Source of the DNA: Mojavia pulchra JT2-VF2
GTDB taxonomy: Bacteria; Cyanobacteriota; Cyanobacteriia; Cyanobacteriales; Nostocaceae
Direction: 5' to 3'
DNA length: 64,000 nt
NCBI GenBank assembly: GCA_019359325.1
Contig: JAHHHN010000004.1
Location: 202,026-266,025 of the forward strand
Of this stretch, positions 55,033-64,000 are shown one piece after another; position 1 is the stretch's first letter; each line of letters opens with the position of its first letter. Position numbers and translations under genes: made by a program. The notes beneath the pieces were generated by a model. The model saw nothing but the letters and a program-made list of their open reading frames with translations, was not told where the DNA came from and did no database searches.

Positions 55033-55290
55033 AAAATGCCATTTGACTTTCTCAAAATGCCTTTTGACTTTCTCATTTTGGTGTTTTCCGCAAGCAAAAT
55101 GCCATTTGACTTTCTCAAAATGCCTTTTGACTTTCTCATTTTGGTGTTTTCCGCAAGTAAAATGCCATTTGACTTTCTCAAAATGCCTTTTGGCTTTCTC
55201 ATTTTGGTGTTTTCCGTAAGCAAAATGCCTTTTGACTTTCTCATTTCGGTAGATCACGCACTCATTTTGGTGTTTTCCGCAAGCAAACGG
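55033..55290. repeat. 63-bp tandem repeats
   Basis: Units begin at 55033, 55096, 55159 and 55222 with exact 63-base spacing; the fourth is shortened and followed by a further half unit. Each contains two AAAATGCCnTTTGACTTTCTC blocks and TTTTGGTGTTTTCCGCAAG. Frames on both strands stay open because 63 is divisible by three (21-residue repeats), but no start context or homology supports a protein. Each AAAATGCC...CATTTTG pairing allows small hairpins. Confidence 0.85.
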
Positions 55291-55421
55291 CAAATTACAT
55301 TCTTAATTCACTTATTTGCTAACTCATATCAGTAATTTTCGCACTTATGATTTGTTATACCGCTGCAACAACAAACGTTCTGCTGTGCTGAAGTGTTAGG
55401 CTGCTGTCATAGCATCTGAGA

Positions 55422-55955
55422 TTAGCGTTGTAAAAGCTCTTTTACGGATTCAACAATGACAGTCTCATCCTGAAACTCTGAATTATCAATTTTCAAATCC
55501 CAAGGAAGTTCAACCTGCAATGCACGCTCGTTAATTTCTCTCAATCTGTGATCTGAAACAGGAATGTGAACTGATGCATCTCTGCTCATGACTCGTTCTA
55601 TGCAGGTACTTAGTGGAGCCTGTATGTGGATGACGAACACACGGAATCCTTGTCGCAAAGCTAGTAGCAACTCTGAGAAAGTATGGGCTGTTCCTGTGGA
55701 CTCAATGCACAGTGTGGAATGCAGTTGAGCTAACTCATCCAGTTTTGCTAATACAATTTGGAACCCTCGTTTCTCAAGAGCAATTGCTTGCAATTCTGGC
55801 TCTAGCCGCATCACTTCAAGGAATATAGGTTCAACCCGTAAGAATTTTACATCTAAATATTTCTCCAAAACACTACCGATAAACGTCTTGCCAGCTCCCT
55901 TTAGCCCCACGAGCAGCAAAAGACTACATGGTTTTGTATTTGAAGAGGAATACAT
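55422..55955 (-). CDS. P-loop kinase-like ATPase
   Basis: 177 residues. Walker A GLKGAGKT (18-25) directly after a hydrophobic strand LLLLVG. The layout resembles small nucleoside/shikimate/zeta-type kinases: CIESTGTAHTF in the middle, VIHIQAPLSTCIERVMSRD (LID-like Arg), and a C-terminal ETVIVESVKELL helix. Probably a phosphotransferase on a small molecule; substrate unknown. It stands alone with no antitoxin beside it, so a zeta toxin is unlikely. Confidence 0.7.
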   Translation of the reverse strand: MYSSSNTKPCSLLLLVGLKGAGKTFIGSVLEKYLDVKFLRVEPIFLEVMRLEPELQAIALEKRGFQIVLAKLDELAQLHSTLCIESTGTAHTFSELLLALRQGFRVFVIHIQAPLSTCIERVMSRDASVHIPVSDHRLREINERALQVELPWDLKIDNSEFQDETVIVESVKELLQR

Positions 55956-56012
55956 ATCGTAAGTGTGATTTTGCGATCGCTAGGCGTTAAAGGGAAAGGG
56001 AGATATTGTACT

Positions 56013-57446
56013 TTATGCTGGTTTCCATGTGCCGTGAAAGCTAGGGGGAATGACGCTGGGCAATCCTAGTTTGCAAACGGGTTTTTCATCCAGGCGATCG
56101 CTATCGTATACCCAAACTTCACTACTATGAGTATTACCGTCATAGACAACAGTTACCACCCAACTTTGCTCAGAATTTTGGGCATTTTGAACGTGGATAG
56201 GTTCGGAGCAATAACGATTTTCCCCTAAATCTGCTTCGGTAAAAGTTTCGGTGGAGTGATCGAAGCGAGCGATCGTGTTTAATATTTCTTGGCTAATATC
56301 TGATTCTTGGCGGAATGAAGACATATATGTGTACCGTGAGGCTTGCCCAACATTTTGCTGTGGTACACCTGGAAATTCACAATGTCGGTCTAATAGTTGT
56401 TGAATTTCCGTAACTTTGCCCGTTTGCGGGTTCAAATGGACTCGCGTTAGTGTACTTTTAGCAGGAGTGTGAGTCTCACCTGTGCCTACTTCTTTGAGAT
56501 ATTGGTTGGTTTGAAAGTCTTCATACCGAGCAATATCCACAATTACTGAGCCGTTAGCATCTACATAACCGTTAGCAAAATGCCATTGATACCAAGCTTC
56601 AGTTTGCCCACGGCTTACTAAAGATAAAGTTTCGCGGTCAATCACCAAAACTTGAGTCCCTATTTCCGGTTGCCACTTCAGCGAATCACTATAGTTGCTC
56701 ATCCCTACTAGCATGGGTAGAACATTCATCCGCACTGGAGGAACGAAAAACACAAGGTACTGTCCTGCTAGGACAAAATCATGTACTAGTGGCACTCCAT
56801 CTAGCTGGTATGCGGCTTTTTGGATAATCTTGCCAGTAGAATTGCTTTTGTAAATATTCAGTGTCGCATTTTTTCCGGGGCTAATGCCAAAATTAAAAAT
56901 TTCCCCTGTCTGAGGGTCGCATTTGTCATGAGCAGAATAACTTAAGCCTGCGGTTAACCCGCCTAAATCATCCTCGCCCCAAGTTTCTAAAGTTTGTAAA
57001 TCGAGGGCGTGGGGTTTACCACCTTCCCATAATGCCAATAGTTTATCTGGAAGTGCCAAAACAGAGGTATTGGCAGCATTCTTTACTGGTTTACGCCATT
57101 GATTCCAAATTGGCCCTGGTGCGGTCATGCCATAGTTACCGTAAAGCAATTTACCTGCTGCTGCTTCTTCTTGATAACCAGCAGTTTGCACGTAACGATA
57201 AACTCCCGTGGCTCCTGCATCGGTAAAATTCACAGCCAGAATTGCTCCATCGCCATCAAACCAATGCCCCATGTGGACGCCACCACGTTCTAGTCGTGCG
57301 GGGCCATTGCGATAAAGTGTCCCCTGTAAGCCTTGAGGGATGCTACCAGAAAGAATAGGTAATTGGGTAAGGGGAAATTCTGTAGCAGGTTTGGCGATCG
57401 CGCCTGCCCAGGCTCTTTTGGTTGACTTTTGTTCAAGTGTCTGCAT
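56013..57446 (-). CDS. Carotenoid cleavage oxygenase (apocarotenoid 15,15'-oxygenase type)
   Basis: 477 residues of the RPE65/CCD family, a seven-bladed propeller. Four iron-binding His are visible: YSAHDKCDP, PLVHDFVL, WHFANGY and the C-terminal SFHGTWKP. The N-terminus has IPQGLQGTLYRNGPARLERGG and HWFDGDGAI, close to Synechocystis apocarotenoid oxygenase (about 490 residues). It would cut beta-apocarotenals to retinal with O2. Single gene; no rhodopsin gene is in the window. Confidence 0.92.
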   Translation of the reverse strand: MQTLEQKSTKRAWAGAIAKPATEFPLTQLPILSGSIPQGLQGTLYRNGPARLERGGVHMGHWFDGDGAILAVNFTDAGATGVYRYVQTAGYQEEAAAGKLLYGNYGMTAPGPIWNQWRKPVKNAANTSVLALPDKLLALWEGGKPHALDLQTLETWGEDDLGGLTAGLSYSAHDKCDPQTGEIFNFGISPGKNATLNIYKSNSTGKIIQKAAYQLDGVPLVHDFVLAGQYLVFFVPPVRMNVLPMLVGMSNYSDSLKWQPEIGTQVLVIDRETLSLVSRGQTEAWYQWHFANGYVDANGSVIVDIARYEDFQTNQYLKEVGTGETHTPAKSTLTRVHLNPQTGKVTEIQQLLDRHCEFPGVPQQNVGQASRYTYMSSFRQESDISQEILNTIARFDHSTETFTEADLGENRYCSEPIHVQNAQNSEQSWVVTVVYDGNTHSSEVWVYDSDRLDEKPVCKLGLPSVIPPSFHGTWKPA

Positions 57447-57799
57447 ATAAAATTTGCTTTCAAAACTAAAAAGCGATCGCTAAGGTCGTTCTACAGAAAA
57501 TAGCGATTATGTTATCAGGTTCTAAATATTTAGCTTCCTTATAAAGACAGAAGCGGCTATAGGTTAGATGGTATATAAAAATCTTTAGTATAAAGCCACG
57601 TGTGGCATAGTTGAAACTTTTCTTTGAAACTTTTTTAAAGTAGAGGCTTTGGCTTTAGCCCCAGTAATATCTTTTTCTTTTTCTTGATTATATCTTATCT
57701 ACTGGATGCGAGCGGTTCAGATAAAATCTCGATATACTGAAAGCAAGTATTAAGTATAAAGTAAAACTCTTTTTAGAGAATTATTAGCTAGGTGTAATA
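57447..57799. other. Divergent intergenic region
   Basis: About 350 bases between the divergent carotenoid oxygenase and lipoprotein genes, with one HIP1 site near 57473. Likely both promoters; nothing else recognised. Confidence 0.3.
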
Positions 57800-58330
57800 A
57801 TGTCTACTGCTACGGTCAAAACCTGTAGTTTAAGGCGAAAAATTTCTCGTAATACCCATAGCTTTGGTAGAGCGATCGCCTTATTCATTATGCTCTGGGG
57901 GTGTAGTGCGCCTAGTTTTAATTCCTCTAGTTTAACTTGGAAGACTTATAGTAATTCCCGATATAACTTTGAGTTTCCCTATCCGAGCAATTGGACTGCC
58001 TTACCACCACCAGACAATGATGATGGGGTTGCTTTTATACCACCACAAACAAGCTCTGTAGAGATTCGCTCGTGGGCAGGTAATCGGCTAGCAGATTCCA
58101 TCAGCCAAAATCCCGAAGCAAAAATAACGGTAAATCCTAACTTTAAAACTGCTCAAGGAGTATCTGGGGTCATGGTTGTGGAAGTCGGGCCCCAAGTAAG
58201 CTCGATGACCCTAACACTAACTCAGGGTCAAGTCAAATATTATTGGCAGGGACGAAGCCAGAGCCAAAAATTTTCAGATTACTATCGTTTGTTTTCCTAC
58301 ATTGCCTACCAGTACAAAATTCCCAATTAA
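57800..58330 (+). CDS. Putative lipoprotein with PsbP-like fold impression (176 aa)
   Basis: N-terminal basic region, then hydrophobic segment IALFIMLWGC with a lipobox-like Cys (about residue 35). After that comes WKTYSNSRYNFEFPYPSNWTALPPPDND, the Y-x-F-x-x-P-x-x-W pattern seen in PsbP-like and DUF1795-type proteins, and a beta-rich rest. Probably anchored in the thylakoid lumen or periplasm. The lipobox has Trp at -2, so lipidation is uncertain. Function unknown. A hairpin lies 90 bases downstream. Confidence 0.6.
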   Translation: MSTATVKTCSLRRKISRNTHSFGRAIALFIMLWGCSAPSFNSSSLTWKTYSNSRYNFEFPYPSNWTALPPPDNDDGVAFIPPQTSSVEIRSWAGNRLADSISQNPEAKITVNPNFKTAQGVSGVMVVEVGPQVSSMTLTLTQGQVKYYWQGRSQSQKFSDYYRLFSYIAYQYKIPN

Positions 58331-59840
<1,510 letters not shown>

Positions 59841-59852
59841 AGTCAAGTCTTT

Positions 59853-59957
59853 GTGCGGCTAATAACAGAACCTTATTTAAGTCAAGTAAGTCGCTGGTCA
59901 AAAACTGGTCGTCATATCCTAGCGCAATATGATGACCAGTCAATTGTTGTTTATATA
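59853..59957 (+). pseudogene. N-terminal remnant of a DUF4291 gene
   Basis: From GTG 59853 the frame reads MRLITEPYLSQVSRWSKTGR then HILAQYDDQSIVVY, the start of DUF4291 proteins. At 59955-59958 the match ends abruptly at the left end of the miniature element; the remaining 150 or so family residues are absent. Confidence 0.75.
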
Positions 59958-60015
59958 AAGCGACAGGAAACTCCATCGCCAAGATGGGTGGAGAGGGATA
60001 GTCGCCCCGTCGCTT
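59958..60015. mobile_element. Miniature inverted-repeat element (58 bp)
   Basis: Terminal inverted repeats AAGCGAC (59958-59964) and GTCGCTT (60009-60015). Internal stem CTCCATC / GGGTGGAG. It sits exactly at the end of the DUF4291 remnant. The hairpin at 58418-58442 with CCGCTTC flank may be a decayed relative. Too short for a gene, so a non-autonomous element. Confidence 0.5.
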
Positions 60016-60131
60016 CGAGGATTGGTCATAGGATATTGGTAGCTTCTTCCCCATGCCCTATTCCCCATGCCCCATGTCCGCAAAATCCCACTCATGCCGG
60101 GGTGGGATGAGCTTACGCCAAAGATTGGATT

Positions 60132-60284
60132 ATGAACATCGAAGATATTTCGGACTTTGTGCAACAGCAACGACAAAACATTAAGTCTGACTGTGCAGAA
60201 TTGATTACGCCACAGGAGACGGTTTACTCTGGGTGTGATACCAAAATGCAAACAAAGCTGGGATTATCTGCCTGGACTGAATAG
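60132..60284 (+). CDS. Small protein between sqdB and sqdX (50 aa)
   Basis: ATG at 60132 to TAG at 60282-60284, 50 residues: MNIEDISDFVQQQRQNIKSD, two cysteines (SDCAELI; SGCDTKM), ending GLSAWTE. Acidic, soluble. Only 6 bases separate its stop from the sqdX ATG, so translation is probably coupled. Likely real because of the tight junction and protein-like composition, but unknown. Confidence 0.55.
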   Translation: MNIEDISDFVQQQRQNIKSDCAELITPQETVYSGCDTKMQTKLGLSAWTE

Positions 60285-60290
60285 TTTTTC

Positions 60291-61427
60291 ATGAAAATTG
60301 CCCTATTCACCGAAACCTTTCTGCCTAAGGTTGACGGCATTGTGACCCGCCTGCGTCACACCGTTGACCATCTACAGCGTCATGGAAACCAAGTTTTAGT
60401 GATTGCCCCTGATGGTGGCATCACCGAACATAAAGGAGCCAAAGTTTATGGTGTCTCCGGGTTTCCTTTACCATTGTATCCAGAGTTGAAAATGGCTCTG
60501 CCCCGGCCAGCCATTGGTTATGCCTTAGAAGAGTTTCAACCAGATATTATCCATGTCGTCAATCCAGCAGTTTTAGGATTGGCTGGTATATTTTATAGCA
60601 AGATCCTGAAAATTCCTTTAGTAGCATCTTATCATACGCACTTACCGCAATATCTCCAGCATTACGGCTTGCAAATGCTAGAAGGCTTACTGTGGGAATT
60701 ACTGAAGAGCGGACATAATCAAGCAGCCTTGAACCTTTGCACCTCCACAGCAATGGTAGAGGAATTAACAGCACACGGCATTGAACGAGTTGATTTATGG
60801 CAACGCGGGGTGGATACCGAATTATTTCATCCTAATTTGGCTAGTGCCGAGATGCGATCGCGTCTCTCACAAAATCACCCTGAAAGCCCTTTGCTACTCT
60901 ATGTCGGGCGTCTTTCTGCCGAAAAAGAAATTGAGCGGATCAAACCGATTTTAGAGGCAATTCCAGAAGCGCGGTTGGCATTGGTAGGAGATGGCCCTCA
61001 CCGCCAAGCATTAGAAAAACATTTTGCTGGCACAAACACCCATTTTGTGGGCTATCTCATTGGGCAAGAGTTAGGTTCTGCCTTTGCTAGTGCTGATGCC
61101 TTTATCTTTCCTTCCCGTACAGAGACACTAGGATTAGTGCTACTAGAAGCAATGGCGGCTGGTTGTCCAGTAGTAGCCGCCCGTTCTGGAGGAATTCCTG
61201 ATATTGTCACAGATGGGGTAAATGGTTATCTTTTTGAGCCAACAGCAGATATTCAAGGAGCAATAACAGCTACTGTTCGTCTCTTACAGCAGAAACAAGA
61301 ACGTGAGCTAATCCGTCAAAATGCTCGTAGGGAAGCTGAGAGGTGGGGATGGGCAAATGCCACCCGCCAGCTACAGGATTATTATCAAAAGGTGCTGTTT
61401 TCTCAAAAATTGACAACAGCCATCTAA
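60291..61427 (+). CDS. sqdX: Sulfoquinovosyldiacylglycerol synthase (glycosyltransferase)
   Basis: 378 residues, GT4 family, GT-B fold. N-terminal MKIALFTETFLPKVDGIVTR, IIHVVNPAVLG, SYHTHLPQYLQHYG, donor-domain LLYVGRLSAEKEIERIKP, and FPSRTETLGLVLLEAMAAGCPVVA (E-x7-E signature). It transfers sulfoquinovose from UDP-sulfoquinovose to diacylglycerol at the membrane. Same strand as sqdB, completing the two-step SQDG route. Confidence 0.96.
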   Translation: MKIALFTETFLPKVDGIVTRLRHTVDHLQRHGNQVLVIAPDGGITEHKGAKVYGVSGFPLPLYPELKMALPRPAIGYALEEFQPDIIHVVNPAVLGLAGIFYSKILKIPLVASYHTHLPQYLQHYGLQMLEGLLWELLKSGHNQAALNLCTSTAMVEELTAHGIERVDLWQRGVDTELFHPNLASAEMRSRLSQNHPESPLLLYVGRLSAEKEIERIKPILEAIPEARLALVGDGPHRQALEKHFAGTNTHFVGYLIGQELGSAFASADAFIFPSRTETLGLVLLEAMAAGCPVVAARSGGIPDIVTDGVNGYLFEPTADIQGAITATVRLLQQKQERELIRQNARREAERWGWANATRQLQDYYQKVLFSQKLTTAI

Positions 61428-61477
61428 GTACGTAAGAACTGGATGTAAGGGAGTAAGGGGTGAGGGTTTTGAATATC

Positions 61478-61552
61478 ACACCCCCAACCCGATTCCCCAT
61501 TCCCCAATCCCCAACCCCCATTCCCCAACCCCCAATCCCCATTCCCCAGTCA
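61478..61552. repeat. CCCCAAT/CCCCATT short tandem repeats before cyclase gene
   Basis: About 75 bases of 7-8-base units (ccccatt, ccccaat, ccccaac) run up to three bases before the ATG of the adenylate cyclase. No Shine-Dalgarno is visible between them. Confidence 0.8.
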
Positions 61553-61554
61553 TC

Positions 61555-64000
61555 ATGACACTCCCTAACCCTGGTAGCATCTTGGCTGCATTAACTGAAA
61601 TAACTCAAGTTAATCGTACCCAGGCGTTACTAAGTCGTGTTGAAGAGCTTTCTGTTAACGAATTTATTTGCTTACTCGACTTTATTACTGCTGAGTTTCA
61701 GCAATTTCTCAGAGCAATTGATCTGATCAATAATGAAGCTCTAGAAACTATGCTGGAAAAAGTGCTAGAAGCTATCACGCTCAAAATCGGTCAAATTCTC
61801 CAAGCCGAGCATACAGCAATTTTTTTAGTAGACCATGATAAAGGTCAATTGTGGTCAAAATTGCCTCAAGATAATAGCCAAAAATTCTTAGAAATTCGTA
61901 CTCCTATTACCGTTGGCATTCCTGGTCATGTTGCCAGCACAGGTCAATATTTGAATATATCAGAAACTTCTACTCATCCCCTATTTAGCCCAGAATTAGA
62001 AAAACAAATGGGCTATAAAATCCGCAATCTTTTGTGTATGCCAGTTATAAGTAGTAAAAACCAAACGGTAGCGGTAGTACAACTGGCAAATAAAGCAGCA
62101 GATATTCCTTTTAACCAAGATGATGAGGAGCGATTTCGGGACTTTGCCTCTTCTATCGGCATTATTTTAGAAAGTTGCCAATCTTTCTATGTAGCAGCTC
62201 GTAATCAGCGGGGCGCAACGGCGCTTTTACGGGCAACTCAGACACTGGGACAAAGTTTAGATTTAGAAGCAACTTTGCAAATAGTAATGGAGCAAGCCCG
62301 GATATTAATGCAAGCAGACCGCAGCACACTGTTCTTGTATCGTAAAGAAATGGGCGAACTTTGGACGAAAGTGGCTGCGGTAGACGGCAATAAGTTGATA
62401 GAAATCCGTATGTCCTCGAATCGTGGCATTGTCGGTTATGTAGCCTCGACTGGCCAAGCGGTGAATATCCCTGATGCTTACAAAGACCCCCGTTTTGATC
62501 CAACTACAGATAAAAAGACTGGCTATGTAACTCGGAATATCCTGTGTTTGCCAGTGTTTAATTCTGCAAATGAATTGATTGGCGTTACACAGTTAATTAA
62601 TAAACAACAAAGCAGTTTTACCGCCTCCGATGAAGAATTTATGCGAGCTTTTAATATCCAGGCAGGAATTGCTTTGGAAAATGCCCGCTTGTTTGAAAAT
62701 GTGCTGTTAGAAAAACAGTATCAAAAAGACATTCTACAAAGTTTGTCTGATGCTGTAATTTCTACGGATATGAAAGGTAGAATTGTCACAATTAATGATG
62801 CAGCACTGGAATTACTTGGTTTTCCTGTAAGAGAGGCTAATACCAAAACTCATAAGCTGTTGTGGGAAAAAAATTTGCTTGGTCGCTTAGTTTGGGAGGT
62901 TGTGCCCATTGAAAATTTGCAAATGCGGCTGGAAGATAGTTTGAAAACAGGTGCTAAACATTATGTTCCAGAACAAAGTTTGACTGTGGGAGTTTATCAA
63001 GTCAAAAATCTTGAGTACCGAGTAATAAGTGAAACTCAAGATTTAGAGATCAAGACTCAGCACTATATTTTGGCAGTCCGCGATCGCACTAATCCAGATT
63101 TTTTCATTCCCTGGAATCAACCCCTAACTCCCCAGTTAAACTTTTTGAGTGCTAGTGAGGTGCAAAAATTAGAACGCAGCATCAATCTCACTGTTAATCC
63201 CCTAACTAACCCAGAAGGTGGAGTGCGGGGTGGTTTGGTAGTGCTGGAAGATATCAGCCGGGAAAAACGGATGAAAAATACCATGTCCCGTTATCTTACA
63301 CCCCATGTTGCCGAGCAAGTTATGGCTTTGGGGGAAGATACTTTAATGGTAGGTGAGCGCAAGGACGTTACTATTTTATTTTCTGATATCCGTGGCTATA
63401 CGACGCTGACAGAAAATCTCGGTGCAGCAGAGGTGGTAAGGTTGCTCAATCAGTATTTTGAAACGATGGTGGAGGCTGTATTTAACTTTGAGGGTACTTT
63501 AGATAAGTTTATTGGTGATGCTTTAATGGCAGTGTTTGGCGCGCCCTTACCGTTGACGGAAAATCATGCTTGGAGAGCGGTACAGTCAGCATTAGATATG
63601 CGTCTCAGATTGGCGGAATTTAACCAACGGCGAATTATTCAAGCACAGCCACAAATTCATATTGGTATCGGTATCAGTTCGGGAGAAGTAGTTTCGGGTA
63701 ATATCGGTTCTCACAAACGGATGGATTACACCGTAATTGGCGATGGGGTAAATTTAAGTTCGCGCTTGGAAGGTGTAACGAAGGAATATGGCTGTGACAT
63801 TATCTTAAGTGAATTTACTTATCAGTTATGCAGCGATCGCATTTGGGCGCGTCAGTTAGATAAAATTCGGGTCAAAGGTAAATATCAAGCAGTTAATATC
63901 TACGAGTTAATTGGCGATCGCACTACTCCCCTAGATGACGCCACTCAAGAGTTTTTATTCTATTACCAGTCTGGACGTATTGCTTATTTATCACGTAACT
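61555..64000 (+). CDS. cyaB: Adenylate cyclase with GAF-GAF-PAS sensor (CyaB type), 3' end outside
   Basis: Open from ATG 61555 to the window edge, about 815 codons; family length near 860. Order: N-terminal region (1-60), GAF-A (about 65-215, with the NKFDE-type motif NKAADIPFNQDDE), GAF-B (about 235-385, NKQQSSFTASDE), PAS (about 395-500), then a class III cyclase domain (about 600-790). The cyclase has FSDIRGYT and FIGDALMAVFG metal Asps, DKFIGD lysine, and DYTVIGDGVNLSSRLE. This matches Anabaena CyaB1/CyaB2, where cAMP binding to a GAF domain activates the enzyme. Soluble. sqdX lies upstream, 130 bases away. Confidence 0.92.
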   Translation, partial: MTLPNPGSILAALTEITQVNRTQALLSRVEELSVNEFICLLDFITAEFQQFLRAIDLINNEALETMLEKVLEAITLKIGQILQAEHTAIFLVDHDKGQLWSKLPQDNSQKFLEIRTPITVGIPGHVASTGQYLNISETSTHPLFSPELEKQMGYKIRNLLCMPVISSKNQTVAVVQLANKAADIPFNQDDEERFRDFASSIGIILESCQSFYVAARNQRGATALLRATQTLGQSLDLEATLQIVMEQARILMQADRSTLFLYRKEMGELWTKVAAVDGNKLIEIRMSSNRGIVGYVASTGQAVNIPDAYKDPRFDPTTDKKTGYVTRNILCLPVFNSANELIGVTQLINKQQSSFTASDEEFMRAFNIQAGIALENARLFENVLLEKQYQKDILQSLSDAVISTDMKGRIVTINDAALELLGFPVREANTKTHKLLWEKNLLGRLVWEVVPIENLQMRLEDSLKTGAKHYVPEQSLTVGVYQVKNLEYRVISETQDLEIKTQHYILAVRDRTNPDFFIPWNQPLTPQLNFLSASEVQKLERSINLTVNPLTNPEGGVRGGLVVLEDISREKRMKNTMSRYLTPHVAEQVMALGEDTLMVGERKDVTILFSDIRGYTTLTENLGAAEVVRLLNQYFETMVEAVFNFEGTLDKFIGDALMAVFGAPLPLTENHAWRAVQSALDMRLRLAEFNQRRIIQAQPQIHIGIGISSGEVVSGNIGSHKRMDYTVIGDGVNLSSRLEGVTKEYGCDIILSEFTYQLCSDRIWARQLDKIRVKGKYQAVNIYELIGDRTTPLDDATQEFLFYYQSGRIAYLSRN

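Noticed and set aside
50431..55290. CRISPR array
   Set aside because: Both arrays are direct tandem repeats with no unique spacers and no cas genes nearby.
55002..55335. Frames on both strands over the 63-bp repeats
   Set aside because: Open on both strands simply because 63 is divisible by three; no ribosome-binding site or known domain.
55422..55955. Zeta-type toxin
   Set aside because: P-loop kinase fold fits, but there is no epsilon-like antitoxin and the key zeta motifs were not recognised.
59853..60110. 85-aa frame as an intact gene
   Set aside because: Only the first 34 residues match DUF4291; the rest reads through the miniature element and CCCCATG repeats.

Overview
The window comes from a filamentous, probably heterocyst-forming cyanobacterium (Nostoc/Calothrix/Scytonema type). 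Pointers are the many HIP1 octamers (GCGATCGC) in almost every long gene, plastid-type genes (ycf46, ycf35), the sulfolipid genes sqdB and sqdX, ndhD, a phycobilin-type heme oxygenase, xisH/xisI, a GAF-GAF-PAS adenylate cyclase, and the CCCCAAT-type and GCAAAGG-type short repeats common in Nostocales. No rRNA, tRNA, CRISPR array or intact transposase gene was seen. The first and last genes run off the window.

Layout. 1-4.7 kb: an alpha-2-macroglobulin-like lipoprotein (partial) divergent from pbpC, a 54-aa protein and an Rrf2 regulator. 4.7-9.1 kb: hyuB, a Cys-phosphatase and hyuA. 9.4-11.9 kb: RHH protein, ycf46, ycf35. 12-15.5 kb: stress protein, heme catalase, secreted protein. 15.7-19.1 kb: thrB, coiled-coil gene, ndhD. 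19.4-20.9 kb: an AT-rich, HIP1-free two-gene island (RelA/SpoT-like plus DUF262). 21.3-27.2 kb: ureEFG, coaBC, DUF2555, esterase, purH. 27.2-27.7 kb: two paralogous Yfr2-type small RNA genes. 27.7-32.4 kb: DUF3891, Mn catalase, GlsB-like protein, hemN and heme oxygenase. 33.1-43.0 kb: a fatty-acid catabolism cluster (fadD-fadN-fadA-fadE plus a lipase). 43.8-48.4 kb: subtilase, PEP-mutase/isocitrate-lyase family enzyme, hydrolase, membrane protein. 49-50.3 kb: a FadL-type outer-membrane channel. 50.4-55.4 kb: a repeat-rich accessory stretch with xylulokinase, a membrane-anchored unknown, an orphan DUF433 antitoxin with toxin stub, xisHI and an xisH fossil. 55.4-64 kb: P-loop kinase, carotenoid oxygenase, lipoprotein, sqdB-small ORF-sqdX and the adenylate cyclase.

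How genes work together. FadL (uptake), hydrolases (fatty-acid release), FadD (activation) and FadE/FadN/FadA (beta-oxidation) would form a full fatty-acid utilisation route, which is unusual because most studied cyanobacteria lack beta-oxidation. Heme oxygenase plus HemN would keep tetrapyrrole synthesis running at low oxygen. Two chemically different catalases and two small stress proteins suggest a peroxide/desiccation theme. sqdB and sqdX supply sulfolipid for thylakoids, where NdhD also acts.

The best candidates for something new are the RelA/SpoT-DUF262 operon (a possible alarmone-type toxin or defence pair) and the fad cluster, whose junctions carry repeat hairpins. Function calls rest on reading translated sequences for motifs; no database search was run.
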